64,000 nt of DNA. Source: Methylotenera sp. Lineage in GTDB: Bacteria > Pseudomonadota > Gammaproteobacteria > Burkholderiales > Methylophilaceae. The stretch lies in contig NZ_JAUXOY010000015.1 of NCBI RefSeq assembly GCF_030684185.1, forward strand, positions 1 to 64,000, written 5' to 3'. This document shows, in pieces, positions 54,576 through 63,615 of this stretch. Both the position numbers and the translations under genes were made by a program. A model generated the notes under the pieces. It made no database searches, was not told the origin of the DNA, and saw nothing but the letters and a program-made list of their open reading frames with translations. The stretch's first letter is position 1; the number at the start of each line of letters is the position of its first letter.

Positions 54576-55784
54576 TCAAACTCCTAATACAGATTTATAA
54601 ATTTCCATTAATCCGGCGTTATGTTTATCAAGAGAATAGAAGGCTTCCACGCGCTTCCTCCCAGCTTCACCCAAACGCCTTCTAAGCTCGCTCGATGCCA
54701 TCAACTTATCCAGCGCGGAGGTCAATTCGTCTACGTTCCCAGCTTCGAACAACAATCCCGTCTTGCCATCCTCAACAAGTTCCAGAGTGCCGCCCAAGCG
54801 ACTACCCACAACAGGTTTGCCATAAGCCATTGCTTCGAGTATCGACATAGGACAGTTTTCAAACCACTCTGAAGGCACCACTATCACGGCCGCCTTATCT
54901 ATCATCTCTTTTAATGCATCACCAGCCAAATACCCGACAAATATACTCGGGTTATATTGCACTTTTAAGTCATCACTCAATGGTCCAGTACCAGCCACGA
55001 CAAGACGCCATCCTGCAGAAGAGTTCGCATGCGCCTTCAGTAGTGTTTCAACGCCCTTTTCTTTTACCAACCGGCCCATGAACAATACATAGCCATCGTC
55101 TGCCCCACTACCGCTAATCTCATTCGTATCAATGCCGTTGTACAGAAGCTTAATGCGTTCAGGTGGTATGCGATGGACAATCGATTCCTGCATGAATCTG
55201 CTAGGGGCAATAAAAGCATCCACTTTTTCATAATTGTGCATCAGCTTCTGCACAATTGCCTCGACATAAAGTAGAGCACTTTTACTCAAAGATCCATCGG
55301 CGCAGCGATTACGTAGGACATGTAAAAAATTGCCATCTAGACAATTTGAGCAAGGCTTGCCGTTACATAGACGGTTGTATGTTGGACATACGGGTTTGTA
55401 ATCATGTAGCGTCAGCACCACTGGCACGCCGTGTTTTTTGGCGGCACCGATTATTGAAGGTGTAAGCTGATGATAGATATTATGGCAATGTACAATATCA
55501 GGCTTGGTTTCCTTGATCAATCGGCCGATATTTCTGACCGCATCAGGCGAATGTATGAATGAAAATGCATCTGCCAGCTTTGCAAGTTTGCTTGTGCTCT
55601 TGCTCTTATAGCTTCGATTACCAACAAAATTGACGGAATTGACACTTGGGAAATTACGTTCGTCACGCATGGAAAAATCTACCACCTGATGCCCGTTCTG
55701 CTGCAGGTAATCGCGCTCTTGAAACATCACTGTTTCAGAGCCACCGTTGATGAAAAAGAATTTATTTGCTTGAAGAACCTTCAT
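54576..55784 (-). CDS. Family 4 glycosyltransferase
   Basis: A 402-residue GT-B enzyme. The N-terminal MKVLQANKFFFINGGSETVMF and IVHCHNIYHQLTPS and the Cys-rich CPTYNRLCNGKPCSNCLDG (about 135-153) are characteristic of a GT4 subgroup with a possible metal knuckle. The C-terminal donor site has LFMGRLVKEKGVETLL and the E-x7-E in ENCPMSILEAMAYG, then GGTLELVEDGKTGLLF. It extends the repeat unit of locus 2. It is followed two bases later by the radical SAM gene. Confidence 0.9.
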   Translation of the reverse strand: MKVLQANKFFFINGGSETVMFQERDYLQQNGHQVVDFSMRDERNFPSVNSVNFVGNRSYKSKSTSKLAKLADAFSFIHSPDAVRNIGRLIKETKPDIVHCHNIYHQLTPSIIGAAKKHGVPVVLTLHDYKPVCPTYNRLCNGKPCSNCLDGNFLHVLRNRCADGSLSKSALLYVEAIVQKLMHNYEKVDAFIAPSRFMQESIVHRIPPERIKLLYNGIDTNEISGSGADDGYVLFMGRLVKEKGVETLLKAHANSSAGWRLVVAGTGPLSDDLKVQYNPSIFVGYLAGDALKEMIDKAAVIVVPSEWFENCPMSILEAMAYGKPVVGSRLGGTLELVEDGKTGLLFEAGNVDELTSALDKLMASSELRRRLGEAGRKRVEAFYSLDKHNAGLMEIYKSVLGV

Positions 55785-55824
55785 ATTATTTAGCTCGATA
55801 GAATTTCAGTACATAAATTGATTT

Positions 55825-56874
55825 TCAAGACCGCAAATTTTCTTTAATAAATGCCTCTATATTTTCAGCCATCTGTTTCTCAGAAAAATTTTCAATAACG
55901 TATTTGCGTGACTTGCTACTTGTTTGATCAAGTAAATTTTTATTATTTAAAAGCAATTCTATTTTCTCTCTCATATCCTTTACATCGTATGGCTTAACAA
56001 AGAACGAGCCTTTGCCATCATGCAAATACTCAACTGAACTTGGCGTAGCCGTAACAATGACGGTTTTACCCATACTCATGGATTGCAAAAAGCTCATCTG
56101 CCCATAGGAATAATTGAATACAGGCAATGGAATCACTACAAAGAGAGAATTTGCGATTTGCATTCTTAATTCAGAAATAGATACTTTGCAAATCACTTCT
56201 ACGTTTGGCAAAGTAGACGATTGGCTATAACCAATCAAACGTAGTTTTTTGCTTGTATCAATACCAGACCATGCTTCCAGTAGCGTTTGGTAGTCCCGTT
56301 TGGAGGTGCCGAAAGATAAAATATAGTCTTCAGCACCTGTACTTGATTGGGGAACAAAATCATCCACATCCACACCAAATGGGATAAAGCGGGATCTTTG
56401 AACCAGGTTACTGAAAGTCTTTTTGTAGTTCTCAATGATTACTTTAGAGTGGCAAATAATGGATGGATTGCTTTTTAGCAGAAATCCGATCAGGATATTT
56501 TCAATTTTATGATTGCGGGCACCATTCATGCCGCCTATGTCAAAAATAATATGTAAGGTTTTTTTGCGAAAAGTAAGCGTGCGCAACAATGAATACATCA
56601 GGCCACTTTGCGCACCATGAGAAATCACCACGTCGTAGTCGGAATCTGTAGCAAAGGCCTTTATTCCCTGCCATAAATACGTATTACACTTTTTTTCCAG
56701 AAATGACAGTGCATTGTTTTGCTGAAAATCGATAATATCCACCTCACACGGCCCAGAAAAGTACCTGAAAAACCAGTAAGGAAACCCTTTAACCTGTTTA
56801 TCGGGCGCCTGAATATTCTGAACATCCGTATCCAGTTGGTGAACCTTCCAATTCGGAAGAAAGAGTATTTTCAT
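55825..56874 (-). CDS. Family 4-like glycosyltransferase
   Basis: A 349-residue GT-B protein. The N-terminal half (KILFLPNWKVHQLD, DYDVVISHGAQSGLMYSLL) is followed by IPFGVDVDDF and the C-terminal half YILSFGTSKRDYQTLLEAW and QMSFLQSMSMGKTVIVTATPSSVEYLHDG. The E-x7-E motif is degenerate (Ser-Phe-Leu in place of the first acidic region), so the donor site differs from its neighbours. Lower GC than the flanking hydrolase gene hints at separate origin. Confidence 0.82.
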   Translation of the reverse strand: MKILFLPNWKVHQLDTDVQNIQAPDKQVKGFPYWFFRYFSGPCEVDIIDFQQNNALSFLEKKCNTYLWQGIKAFATDSDYDVVISHGAQSGLMYSLLRTLTFRKKTLHIIFDIGGMNGARNHKIENILIGFLLKSNPSIICHSKVIIENYKKTFSNLVQRSRFIPFGVDVDDFVPQSSTGAEDYILSFGTSKRDYQTLLEAWSGIDTSKKLRLIGYSQSSTLPNVEVICKVSISELRMQIANSLFVVIPLPVFNYSYGQMSFLQSMSMGKTVIVTATPSSVEYLHDGKGSFFVKPYDVKDMREKIELLLNNKNLLDQTSSKSRKYVIENFSEKQMAENIEAFIKENLRS

Positions 56875-56895
56875 AATGCTAAATCCCAGCCATGC

Positions 56896-58443
56896 TTATT
56901 GGAGAGTCATCCGCAAGGCAGAAACGGAGTACGGTGGCAACTCAATAACTGCAACGCCATCAGCGCCAAAGGTCATAGCGCTCTCTCGCGTCTGAGGGAC
57001 GATGTTGGTAGTGACTAGATAATTATTTGACTCTTTGTTTGAGTCACTTATGTAAGTGAAACTGGTTTTCACTTGCTTTCCACTTAAAGATGGAATTTTT
57101 AAACTGAGTTTGCTTGAAGCGCCATAACGATTAACCGCCCAAACAGCATAATTGTGCTGATTAACATCAGTGAGTACTGTCGCACGTACATCGTGGTCAC
57201 CTATACTGCCTTCATCATTACGGCTTTTCACCTGACTCACCAGAACATTCTGCAGCATATTGTCGCGCAATATTCTAATACCCCAGTAAACTGCACTTGG
57301 ATGCACATCTTGCTGACTTGAGTTAAATAGTGGCCATGGTCCATGGGCCGTGCCCAGTGAGTGCAAAAACATCCCCTGTATTTCCGGGAATTGTGTTGCA
57401 GCAATGTAGGATTCAGCAACCACCATAGCGGCTTCAAGATTGGATGACTTTGGCCAATCACGCTTCCATTTTCCAAAATCACCCTGACCAGGTAGTCCAC
57501 GTGTATGTTCAGTAATCCAAAACGCCGCTTGTTTAAGCCCTGAGGCCCGAGTATCGTCAACGCTTCGGCAAACAAACCTCATGCGCTCAGATACCGAGCC
57601 CCAACGCGCTTCCTCGTAATAGAGATGATGCGCAAACTCTCCTACTGCTGGGTTAAGCTCAGCCATCACTGTGCGGCTATATTCAGATACTGTAAATTGT
57701 TTTTGCGCAGGCCAGTCTTGCAGCATACCTACGAACTTTGCCTCTGGTTGGCGTTCCAGAACAGCTTTAACTGCTTGCCCGGCAACCTTGCTATATTTGG
57801 CTGGTGGCCAAAGCGTCTTGCCGCGATCCAGCTCATTGCCAAGTTCCCAGCGTAATACCGAGGGCTTACCAGCCTTGGCACGCTTAGCGGCATAAATGGC
57901 CCAGTCGGCAGCATCTTTTGCTAATACCGCAGCACTGCCTTCACCATCGTATCCGCCATAAATGTTGAGTACCACCCAAGGACGACCATCGACCATTTCG
58001 ACAAAATCCAGATACTCATCGAACCCGAACCTTGGTGCAATGGGCCCCAACCAATCCACATGTGGACGCACTGGTCGAGAAGCCTGTTCACCTACCGTAT
58101 CACGCCAATTCAGATAATTTGACCCTGTTCCACCTGGGTAACGATAGACCGCGCCATTAAAAGGCTTTAACCATTCAACCACAGAGGGCCTGACTTGCAG
58201 TTTTTTCGAATCCCACAAATCCTGCTGAAAATCTACCCATTCAAGGTTAAATCCAAAAAAACTTGGATTCAGAGTACGCATCAAAACATTATTAGGTAGC
58301 GTACTTACAATATTTTGTGACCCTGATTCTACAAACACTCGACCTTCACATTGAGAGCCAGAAGATACAGCCTCAACCGGCTTACAAGCTGTTGTGAGTA
58401 ACAATAATAAGCAGACTGTCAAGCGGTTAACTTTTTGCATCAT
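56896..58443 (-). CDS. Exported clan GH-A hydrolase (GH51/GH39-like), probable lipoprotein
   Basis: A 515-residue protein. The signal peptide ends LLLLLTTAC with Cys20 as a likely though imperfect lipobox. A TIM barrel follows (about 60-400): RYPGGTGSNYLNWRD, acid/base Glu in WELGNELD (about 204) and nucleophile Glu in FWITEHT (about 312). A C-terminal beta sandwich (about 410-515) completes the arabinofuranosidase-like plan. It probably cuts the polymer of locus 2 at the cell surface or in the periplasm. Its start shares an ATGA overlap with the upstream glycosyltransferase. It is the second hydrolase tied to an eps locus in the window. Confidence 0.83.
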   Translation of the reverse strand: MMQKVNRLTVCLLLLLTTACKPVEAVSSGSQCEGRVFVESGSQNIVSTLPNNVLMRTLNPSFFGFNLEWVDFQQDLWDSKKLQVRPSVVEWLKPFNGAVYRYPGGTGSNYLNWRDTVGEQASRPVRPHVDWLGPIAPRFGFDEYLDFVEMVDGRPWVVLNIYGGYDGEGSAAVLAKDAADWAIYAAKRAKAGKPSVLRWELGNELDRGKTLWPPAKYSKVAGQAVKAVLERQPEAKFVGMLQDWPAQKQFTVSEYSRTVMAELNPAVGEFAHHLYYEEARWGSVSERMRFVCRSVDDTRASGLKQAAFWITEHTRGLPGQGDFGKWKRDWPKSSNLEAAMVVAESYIAATQFPEIQGMFLHSLGTAHGPWPLFNSSQQDVHPSAVYWGIRILRDNMLQNVLVSQVKSRNDEGSIGDHDVRATVLTDVNQHNYAVWAVNRYGASSKLSLKIPSLSGKQVKTSFTYISDSNKESNNYLVTTNIVPQTRESAMTFGADGVAVIELPPYSVSALRMTLQ

Positions 58444-59645
58444 TTATCCAATAACTCTTGATATTGACGATAAACCTGAGCCGCAATATGGTCATAACGT
58501 CTATTCTCCTCCACCCAGTCAGGTCCTTTTTCGCCCATTTTCTTAGCCTCTTGTGGGTTAGAAAGCATTGATATTATGGCGTCAGCAAAACTTTGCTCAT
58601 TCCAAGGTACGCATAACCCAGCCCCGCTAGAGGCTAGCGCATTCGACTGCTCTGGGTGTTCGTTGGCAATCACTGGCCTACCTAAAGCCATGTACTCATA
58701 AAGTTTGGTAGGTGAGCCTTGAAGAAAAATGAACGAAGGATAAATGGGACTTATACATAGCTCACTCTTTGCAGCCACTGCCCATGCCTGATCTATGGGA
58801 AGAAACCCGGTAAATATCACGCTATTTAAAAGCCCTAATTGTTTAACCATATTTTCCAGAAACTGCCTGTCTTCCGGAATATCACCCCTGCCAACCAAAT
58901 ACAATTTTGCACTTGGAAGTTGCAGAATCACCAAAGCAAACGCCTGGATAATTGTTTCCAGGTGCCGTGATCTGGCAAATGTACCCAAGTAAGTTACACT
59001 GCCGCGCTCAACTTCATGGTGCGCAGTTCTTTTCCATTCGAACAGTTTCATAGATACACCCATAGAGACTGGCGTCATCTTGTTTTTTGCCAGACCATAG
59101 GCCATTATGTTTTGTTTCATGCGTTCTGTTTGAACAAACACATGATCGGCCCTCGGGAGTACTATTTTGTAGAGCCACCACATAGTGAGTTTGCCGCGTA
59201 ACCAGAAAATCAATTTTCGTAGCCCGGTTGATAGCTTGGCTTTTTCCAAGTCATTTTCCGGAAAAGGAAAAGACACCCAATAGATAAATTTACTGCCACG
59301 AATTCTAGCTGCCAGCCACGCAAAAAATGCTGCTGTATAACGATCATCCCGCACCTGTATAAAGTCATACCGCTGACCAAAAATGAGTTTTAATGTCAGA
59401 AAAATCTCACTCAACAGTTCCCCAAAGCGCCGAGCAATAGGCGTTATTATTGGAATCCCACTCAAAAAAAATGGCAAATAAATCGACTCACCATTTTTTC
59501 TGACAGTACGCCAGAGTCCGCTATCATCTCTACGCATACTCCAGTCGGTATGCAAACCGAGTTTCTTAAGTTCATGAGAAAAAAGCTCAGCCAAGTCGAC
59601 ACGCCAGGCTGGATATGAATCTGTAACAAAATAAAAAAGTCGCAT
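58440..59645 (-). CDS. Family 4 glycosyltransferase
   Basis: A 401-residue GT-B enzyme. MRLFYFVTDSYPAWRVDLAELF at the N-terminus, FIQVRDDRYTAAFFAWLAA, HVFVQTERMKQNI, then VTYLGTFARSRHLETIIQAF and the C-terminal SPTKLYEYMALGRPVIANEHPEQ that contains the donor-binding Glu. The final helix HIAAQVYRQYQELL is typical. It forms part of the - strand operon, overlapping the hydrolase gene by 4 nt and 31 bp downstream of the polymerase gene. Confidence 0.9.
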   Translation of the reverse strand: MRLFYFVTDSYPAWRVDLAELFSHELKKLGLHTDWSMRRDDSGLWRTVRKNGESIYLPFFLSGIPIITPIARRFGELLSEIFLTLKLIFGQRYDFIQVRDDRYTAAFFAWLAARIRGSKFIYWVSFPFPENDLEKAKLSTGLRKLIFWLRGKLTMWWLYKIVLPRADHVFVQTERMKQNIMAYGLAKNKMTPVSMGVSMKLFEWKRTAHHEVERGSVTYLGTFARSRHLETIIQAFALVILQLPSAKLYLVGRGDIPEDRQFLENMVKQLGLLNSVIFTGFLPIDQAWAVAAKSELCISPIYPSFIFLQGSPTKLYEYMALGRPVIANEHPEQSNALASSGAGLCVPWNEQSFADAIISMLSNPQEAKKMGEKGPDWVEENRRYDHIAAQVYRQYQELLDK

Positions 59646-59676
59646 AGTGAGTCAGTGTTTTATATTCATAAAATGG

Positions 59677-61161
59677 TCATGCTTGAAAAGAAGCAACATA
59701 TTGATTACGTATCAAATATCCAAGATAACCGAGTACAGTTGCTGTAATCAATTCAAACGGCAGAAAATTGACCAAAGTACTATCGTAGAAGGTAAAAACT
59801 ATAAACAAAGCGATACAGGCTTGAATAGCTAAAGCATCCGCACGTATTTGAGCGCTGCCAGCAATGGCTCTAAGGCGACCAGCCGATACCCAGGCAGCAA
59901 TAAAAATAGTGAAAAACAACAGCAGCCCGATTAGCCCTGTATCCCACAGTATTGATGTTGCGGTAGTTAAATCAATCCCATATCCGATATATTGCACAGC
60001 AACATGACCTGCTATAGGGTTGGTGGGGCTAAAATACGAGCTTCCCAAGCCATGACCGAACAGTAAAGTGACGAGATCACTCAAGTGATGATTTTCCCAC
60101 CAGAAGCTAATCACTGTTGTACGGTTAAGAATATAGGTACCATATCCTTTTGAACCGATATTAGAGTTCAATGCTTCTTTTAAGACATCTGAAGAGGTCA
60201 AACTACTAGCCCCAGTGTTAAGACCAAGATAAACAAGCGCAAAAATGGATGTCACTATCAACAGTCCGACAAATTGAAGTAAAAATCGACCTGATTTCTG
60301 CTTAATATCATCCCGCACCACTATTAACCAAACCATAGGCAGCAAGAAAATAACAATCTTGGTTTCCCCCAAACCGAGCGGAAGCAGGCAAAGCAGACAC
60401 AGCCACACAACCCTTTTCTTCTCGATTAGCCCCTCTTTCCATCGCGCTATAAAAAATGCCATCGCCATGATAAGGAATGCCACCATTACTGAATTAGCAC
60501 TACCTCCTTCTAGATTAGCTCCAAATGTTCCAGCAACTACATCTGTGGCTTCTGCACCGCCAACACCACGACCACCACGCATACCAACCAATATGAAATG
60601 TTCAAATAGAGAAAATGGAAGCTGCATTAAAGCGATAATCATCATCAACTTTAACCAGCGCTTATAATCTTCGGGTTTAAACGCCAGTAAAGCCAGCGCG
60701 AACATTAACCCGTACATTTGAAAATAGCGCTTGAATCCTGCAAAAAACTCTGAAAGAGAATTCAATTGCGCAAGCGTAGCTATCACCGTATAAATCATGA
60801 AAACCATAGCAAGCCAGATAAAAACAGGGATACGCTGGTTTTCTATGAATTTGATTGATACAGGTAATAGCAATAACATGCTTAACAAGGCCAGCGCCCA
60901 AGGCAGCTTGCTTAAACCTGGCACAAGGGACCCAAGAAAGCCAGAGAATAGGCCGATTATTAGCAACATCCAGACACTTACATTTGGCGCTTTTAGCAGC
61001 GCAACACCAGCAAACATTCCAACTAACAATGCCAATAATATAGGGTTGCCAGTAGAGGCTATGAGTCCGGTAAAGGCTGCTATTAAACCTGTTACGAGTA
61101 TTACAACTATAGTTTTAATGTTCACACTCGCAAACATCAGCTTAATACGTTCAGACCTCAT
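59677..61161 (-). CDS. Wzy-like O-antigen/exopolysaccharide polymerase
   Basis: A 494-residue membrane protein with about twelve helices and a large loop around 330-395 (LNRTTVISFWWENHHLSDLVTLLFGHGLGSSYF), the pattern of Wzy/EpsK-type polymerases. GLGETKIVIFLLPMVW is the helix often seen at the conserved Glu/Lys site. ATG 61161 overlaps the previous stop (TGATG). It should polymerise the repeat unit of locus 2 and so duplicates the role of 6919-8466 in a separate system. Confidence 0.85.
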   Translation of the reverse strand: MRSERIKLMFASVNIKTIVVILVTGLIAAFTGLIASTGNPILLALLVGMFAGVALLKAPNVSVWMLLIIGLFSGFLGSLVPGLSKLPWALALLSMLLLLPVSIKFIENQRIPVFIWLAMVFMIYTVIATLAQLNSLSEFFAGFKRYFQMYGLMFALALLAFKPEDYKRWLKLMMIIALMQLPFSLFEHFILVGMRGGRGVGGAEATDVVAGTFGANLEGGSANSVMVAFLIMAMAFFIARWKEGLIEKKRVVWLCLLCLLPLGLGETKIVIFLLPMVWLIVVRDDIKQKSGRFLLQFVGLLIVTSIFALVYLGLNTGASSLTSSDVLKEALNSNIGSKGYGTYILNRTTVISFWWENHHLSDLVTLLFGHGLGSSYFSPTNPIAGHVAVQYIGYGIDLTTATSILWDTGLIGLLLFFTIFIAAWVSAGRLRAIAGSAQIRADALAIQACIALFIVFTFYDSTLVNFLPFELITATVLGYLGYLIRNQYVASFQA

Positions 61162-62306
61162 CAGCACGCCACACTTTTGACAGCTTGAAGAAACTCAGGC
61201 TCAATTTTCCGCCATAAATACGCCACACTGGCGCCGCTTGTGCGGCGTTTGATTAAAGGTAATTCATCTCGTGCTTGCCAGAGCCGCTGTATTGCATTTC
61301 CTAAACTTAAACTGTTATATTCGAAAATAACACCGTTGAAACCATCCAGAACATATTCGGTATGTGTCCTGATATTGCTAGCCAATACGGGTAAACCTGC
61401 CACTAAATACTCAAACAACTTGGTTGGCGGATTAAATCGGTACCACGGCAAATCTTCCCACAGGCACAAGCCAGCATCCGCCGCTTTCAAATAGTCCGGA
61501 ATCATTTGTCCAGGCACTCTGCCGTGTATTGTGACTGAATGCGTGATTTCTAGTTTTTGCAGGGCTTCATGACAATAGGTTGATTGCTCAGCGGTAGCGC
61601 CGACAATTGTCAAATGTGCAATTTTCCCAGACTGATTGGCAATTGCCATTGCTTCCAGCATGACATCTCTTCCACGATCCTTGTGCACTGACCCCACATA
61701 AACCAGTTGTAGCGGCGCGTCTTCGTTCCGGATTAGGGCGGACAGGGAAACCTCGGCAAATGACTGCTCAACACCCATGTAGATCATCTGCACCCGATCA
61801 CGCTTGCAACCATGAGCAAGCAGGTCGTCCCGATGCGCCTCCCCTATTGGCATTACCAGGCTGGATTTACGGGCACCCTGAAACATTAGCCACCGAACCA
61901 GTGCACGGGTTATGGCCTTGATTGGTGAAGCACCGGTTGGATCAGGGGCGACGTGCGTGGGGTGCTCGTTCCAGTAGGTAATAGTTGGAATACGGCCAAC
62001 CAATAAAGCTACAGGAGCAGCCATCGAATGAAGCAATACCGCGACATCCGGCCGTTGTTGACGAATCAGTGAGGTGCAGCGCCAAAGGTAGCTCAACCAA
62101 CCCAGCCGACCATCACCGGTGTGAATTACTACATAACTCACATTTGGCAGCTGCAGTTCTGACTGCGTGATCGGAAATGAGCTCACGACAGTCAATTGAT
62201 AATGCTCAGCCAAAGACTTGATGCGATAAGAAAAATCAAGGAATCCCGGCTGACCTTCCGAGAAACAGGTTACAACAAGACAGTGTTTTTGATTCTTATC
62301 AGACAT
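61161..62306 (-). CDS. Family 4 glycosyltransferase
   Basis: A 381-residue GT-B enzyme starting MSDKNQKHCLVVTCFSEGQPGF. ITYWNEHPTHVAPDPTG, LVYVGSVHKDRGRDVMLEAM and NPPTKLFEYLVAGLPVLASNIRTHTEYVLDG give the fold and donor site. The frame extends to 62342, but the AGG eight bases before ATG 62306 sets the start. A 66-codon ORF ends 8 bp upstream and its stop overlaps this ribosome site. Confidence 0.89.
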   Translation of the reverse strand: MSDKNQKHCLVVTCFSEGQPGFLDFSYRIKSLAEHYQLTVVSSFPITQSELQLPNVSYVVIHTGDGRLGWLSYLWRCTSLIRQQRPDVAVLLHSMAAPVALLVGRIPTITYWNEHPTHVAPDPTGASPIKAITRALVRWLMFQGARKSSLVMPIGEAHRDDLLAHGCKRDRVQMIYMGVEQSFAEVSLSALIRNEDAPLQLVYVGSVHKDRGRDVMLEAMAIANQSGKIAHLTIVGATAEQSTYCHEALQKLEITHSVTIHGRVPGQMIPDYLKAADAGLCLWEDLPWYRFNPPTKLFEYLVAGLPVLASNIRTHTEYVLDGFNGVIFEYNSLSLGNAIQRLWQARDELPLIKRRTSGASVAYLWRKIEPEFLQAVKSVAC

Positions 62307-62314
62307 TGGGTAAC

Positions 62315-62515
62315 CTACAGTCGTACTAACTTGATGACACAATTACTATAAACATCAGCATCTGACAACAATAAATCGGACTCAACCAGATTTAACATTG
62401 CCCATAGAACTCCATCCGTAATTTTCAAGCTGTTTTTAGTTGCACTAAAGAATAAACAAAATACCGCAACAACTAATTCAATGAATATACTAAGTTTTGT
62501 ATAACACAAATTCAT
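62315..62515 (-). CDS. Short ORF fitted between pyruvyl transferase and glycosyltransferase genes
   Basis: A 66-residue frame beginning with a TAATG overlap with the pyruvyl transferase stop and ending 8 bp before the next start. GGTGA lies six bases before its ATG. The product has one hydrophobic segment (IFIELVVAVFCLFF, about 10-23) and a polar acidic C-terminal half. The exact fit, coupled start and own ribosome site argue that it is, or recently was, a real gene. No family is recognised; a relic of a larger gene is the alternative. Confidence 0.45.
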   Translation of the reverse strand: MNLCYTKLSIFIELVVAVFCLFFSATKNSLKITDGVLWAMLNLVESDLLLSDADVYSNCVIKLVRL

Positions 62516-63615
62516 TACCGTTCACCAATCACACTATTTGCAAGAAAATTTTTCACTTCAATTGCCATAGGGTCAAAGTGTATATCGCTCCACCGAGGTG
62601 AAACATACTCATGAAATCCTTGCATTTCGGTTAATGCTGCTACCAGATCATCAGTCGAGTTAACTCGTTTGACATAATTAACATTGTCAAACCAATCAAA
62701 CGCACTAGTAAGCTTGTGGTTATGTGTCTTCAATACTACGCATGGCCTTTTAACCAAGACAGAAAAAATCAAGCCGTGGTATCTGTCGGTAATAACTGCA
62801 TCAAATTCACTTATGAATTTCAGATACTTGGTTAGCGTTTTGAACTTATCTTGATTTGGAAAAGAGTCATTTACATCTGTATCCCACAATCTCGGCTCAT
62901 AACCAGCGTTTGAAAGTATCTTAGCAATGTCATTTTTATCATCCAGCCCATAAATACCCTCCTTATCATTGCGCATGATAAGGAGAATCCTTTTGAAATT
63001 TTGGGTTCGCCTCGATACTTCTTTGCTGAGTTGATTCTCAACAGTTTCCTGCAAAGATAGCACCATGTCAGGTCTGGATAAAATTGGAGTGTTGCAAAAA
63101 AGTTTTTTTGCAATTTCAGTGGACTGGAAGTCCCGACCAAAAATCAGCAATGAGATATGTTTGTTAATAACTTCCTTGCTACGGACAGATGCAAGATTGC
63201 CACTTTCCGTATCACTATAGAAAATGGTTTGAGGTAGCTGAATAATCCGATTACCTATCAACGATGATATGATGGATTCACGCATCAATTGTGTTGTGTA
63301 CCAGTCATCCCCGAAGTTTCCACCACTATGCAGAAACACAATATCATTTTTATTGATATGCTTTTTAAGTAATGGTAAGCAGGATTTCACCTCATAATTT
63401 TTTATTTCAATAACAGGCATGTGAAAATGCTTCTTCATCCAAATAGGTATTGCAGCTGCTTGTGCTTGATCTCCCAGATTTGGAAATCTATCTCCGAGAC
63501 CCATTAAATAAAAAATCCTTGGCCCAGCCCCAGAAATAAAAAGCCTACGGTAAAAATTAGTTTTCCATAGCGCAATTTTGATATTGGCTTTTATTTTTTT
63601 CAAAACATTTTTCAT
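62515..63615 (-). CDS. Polysaccharide pyruvyl transferase family protein
   Basis: A 366-residue protein with GLGDRFPNLGDQAQAAAIPIW near the N-terminus, VFLHSGGNFGDDW (about 93-105), and DAVITDRYHGLIFSVLVKRPCVVL (about 275-298), the signature regions of the family. It would transfer a ketal-linked pyruvyl group from phosphoenolpyruvate to a sugar, adding negative charge to the polymer. ATGA overlap joins it to the flippase gene upstream. Confidence 0.9.
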   Translation of the reverse strand: MKNVLKKIKANIKIALWKTNFYRRLFISGAGPRIFYLMGLGDRFPNLGDQAQAAAIPIWMKKHFHMPVIEIKNYEVKSCLPLLKKHINKNDIVFLHSGGNFGDDWYTTQLMRESIISSLIGNRIIQLPQTIFYSDTESGNLASVRSKEVINKHISLLIFGRDFQSTEIAKKLFCNTPILSRPDMVLSLQETVENQLSKEVSRRTQNFKRILLIMRNDKEGIYGLDDKNDIAKILSNAGYEPRLWDTDVNDSFPNQDKFKTLTKYLKFISEFDAVITDRYHGLIFSVLVKRPCVVLKTHNHKLTSAFDWFDNVNYVKRVNSTDDLVAALTEMQGFHEYVSPRWSDIHFDPMAIEVKNFLANSVIGER

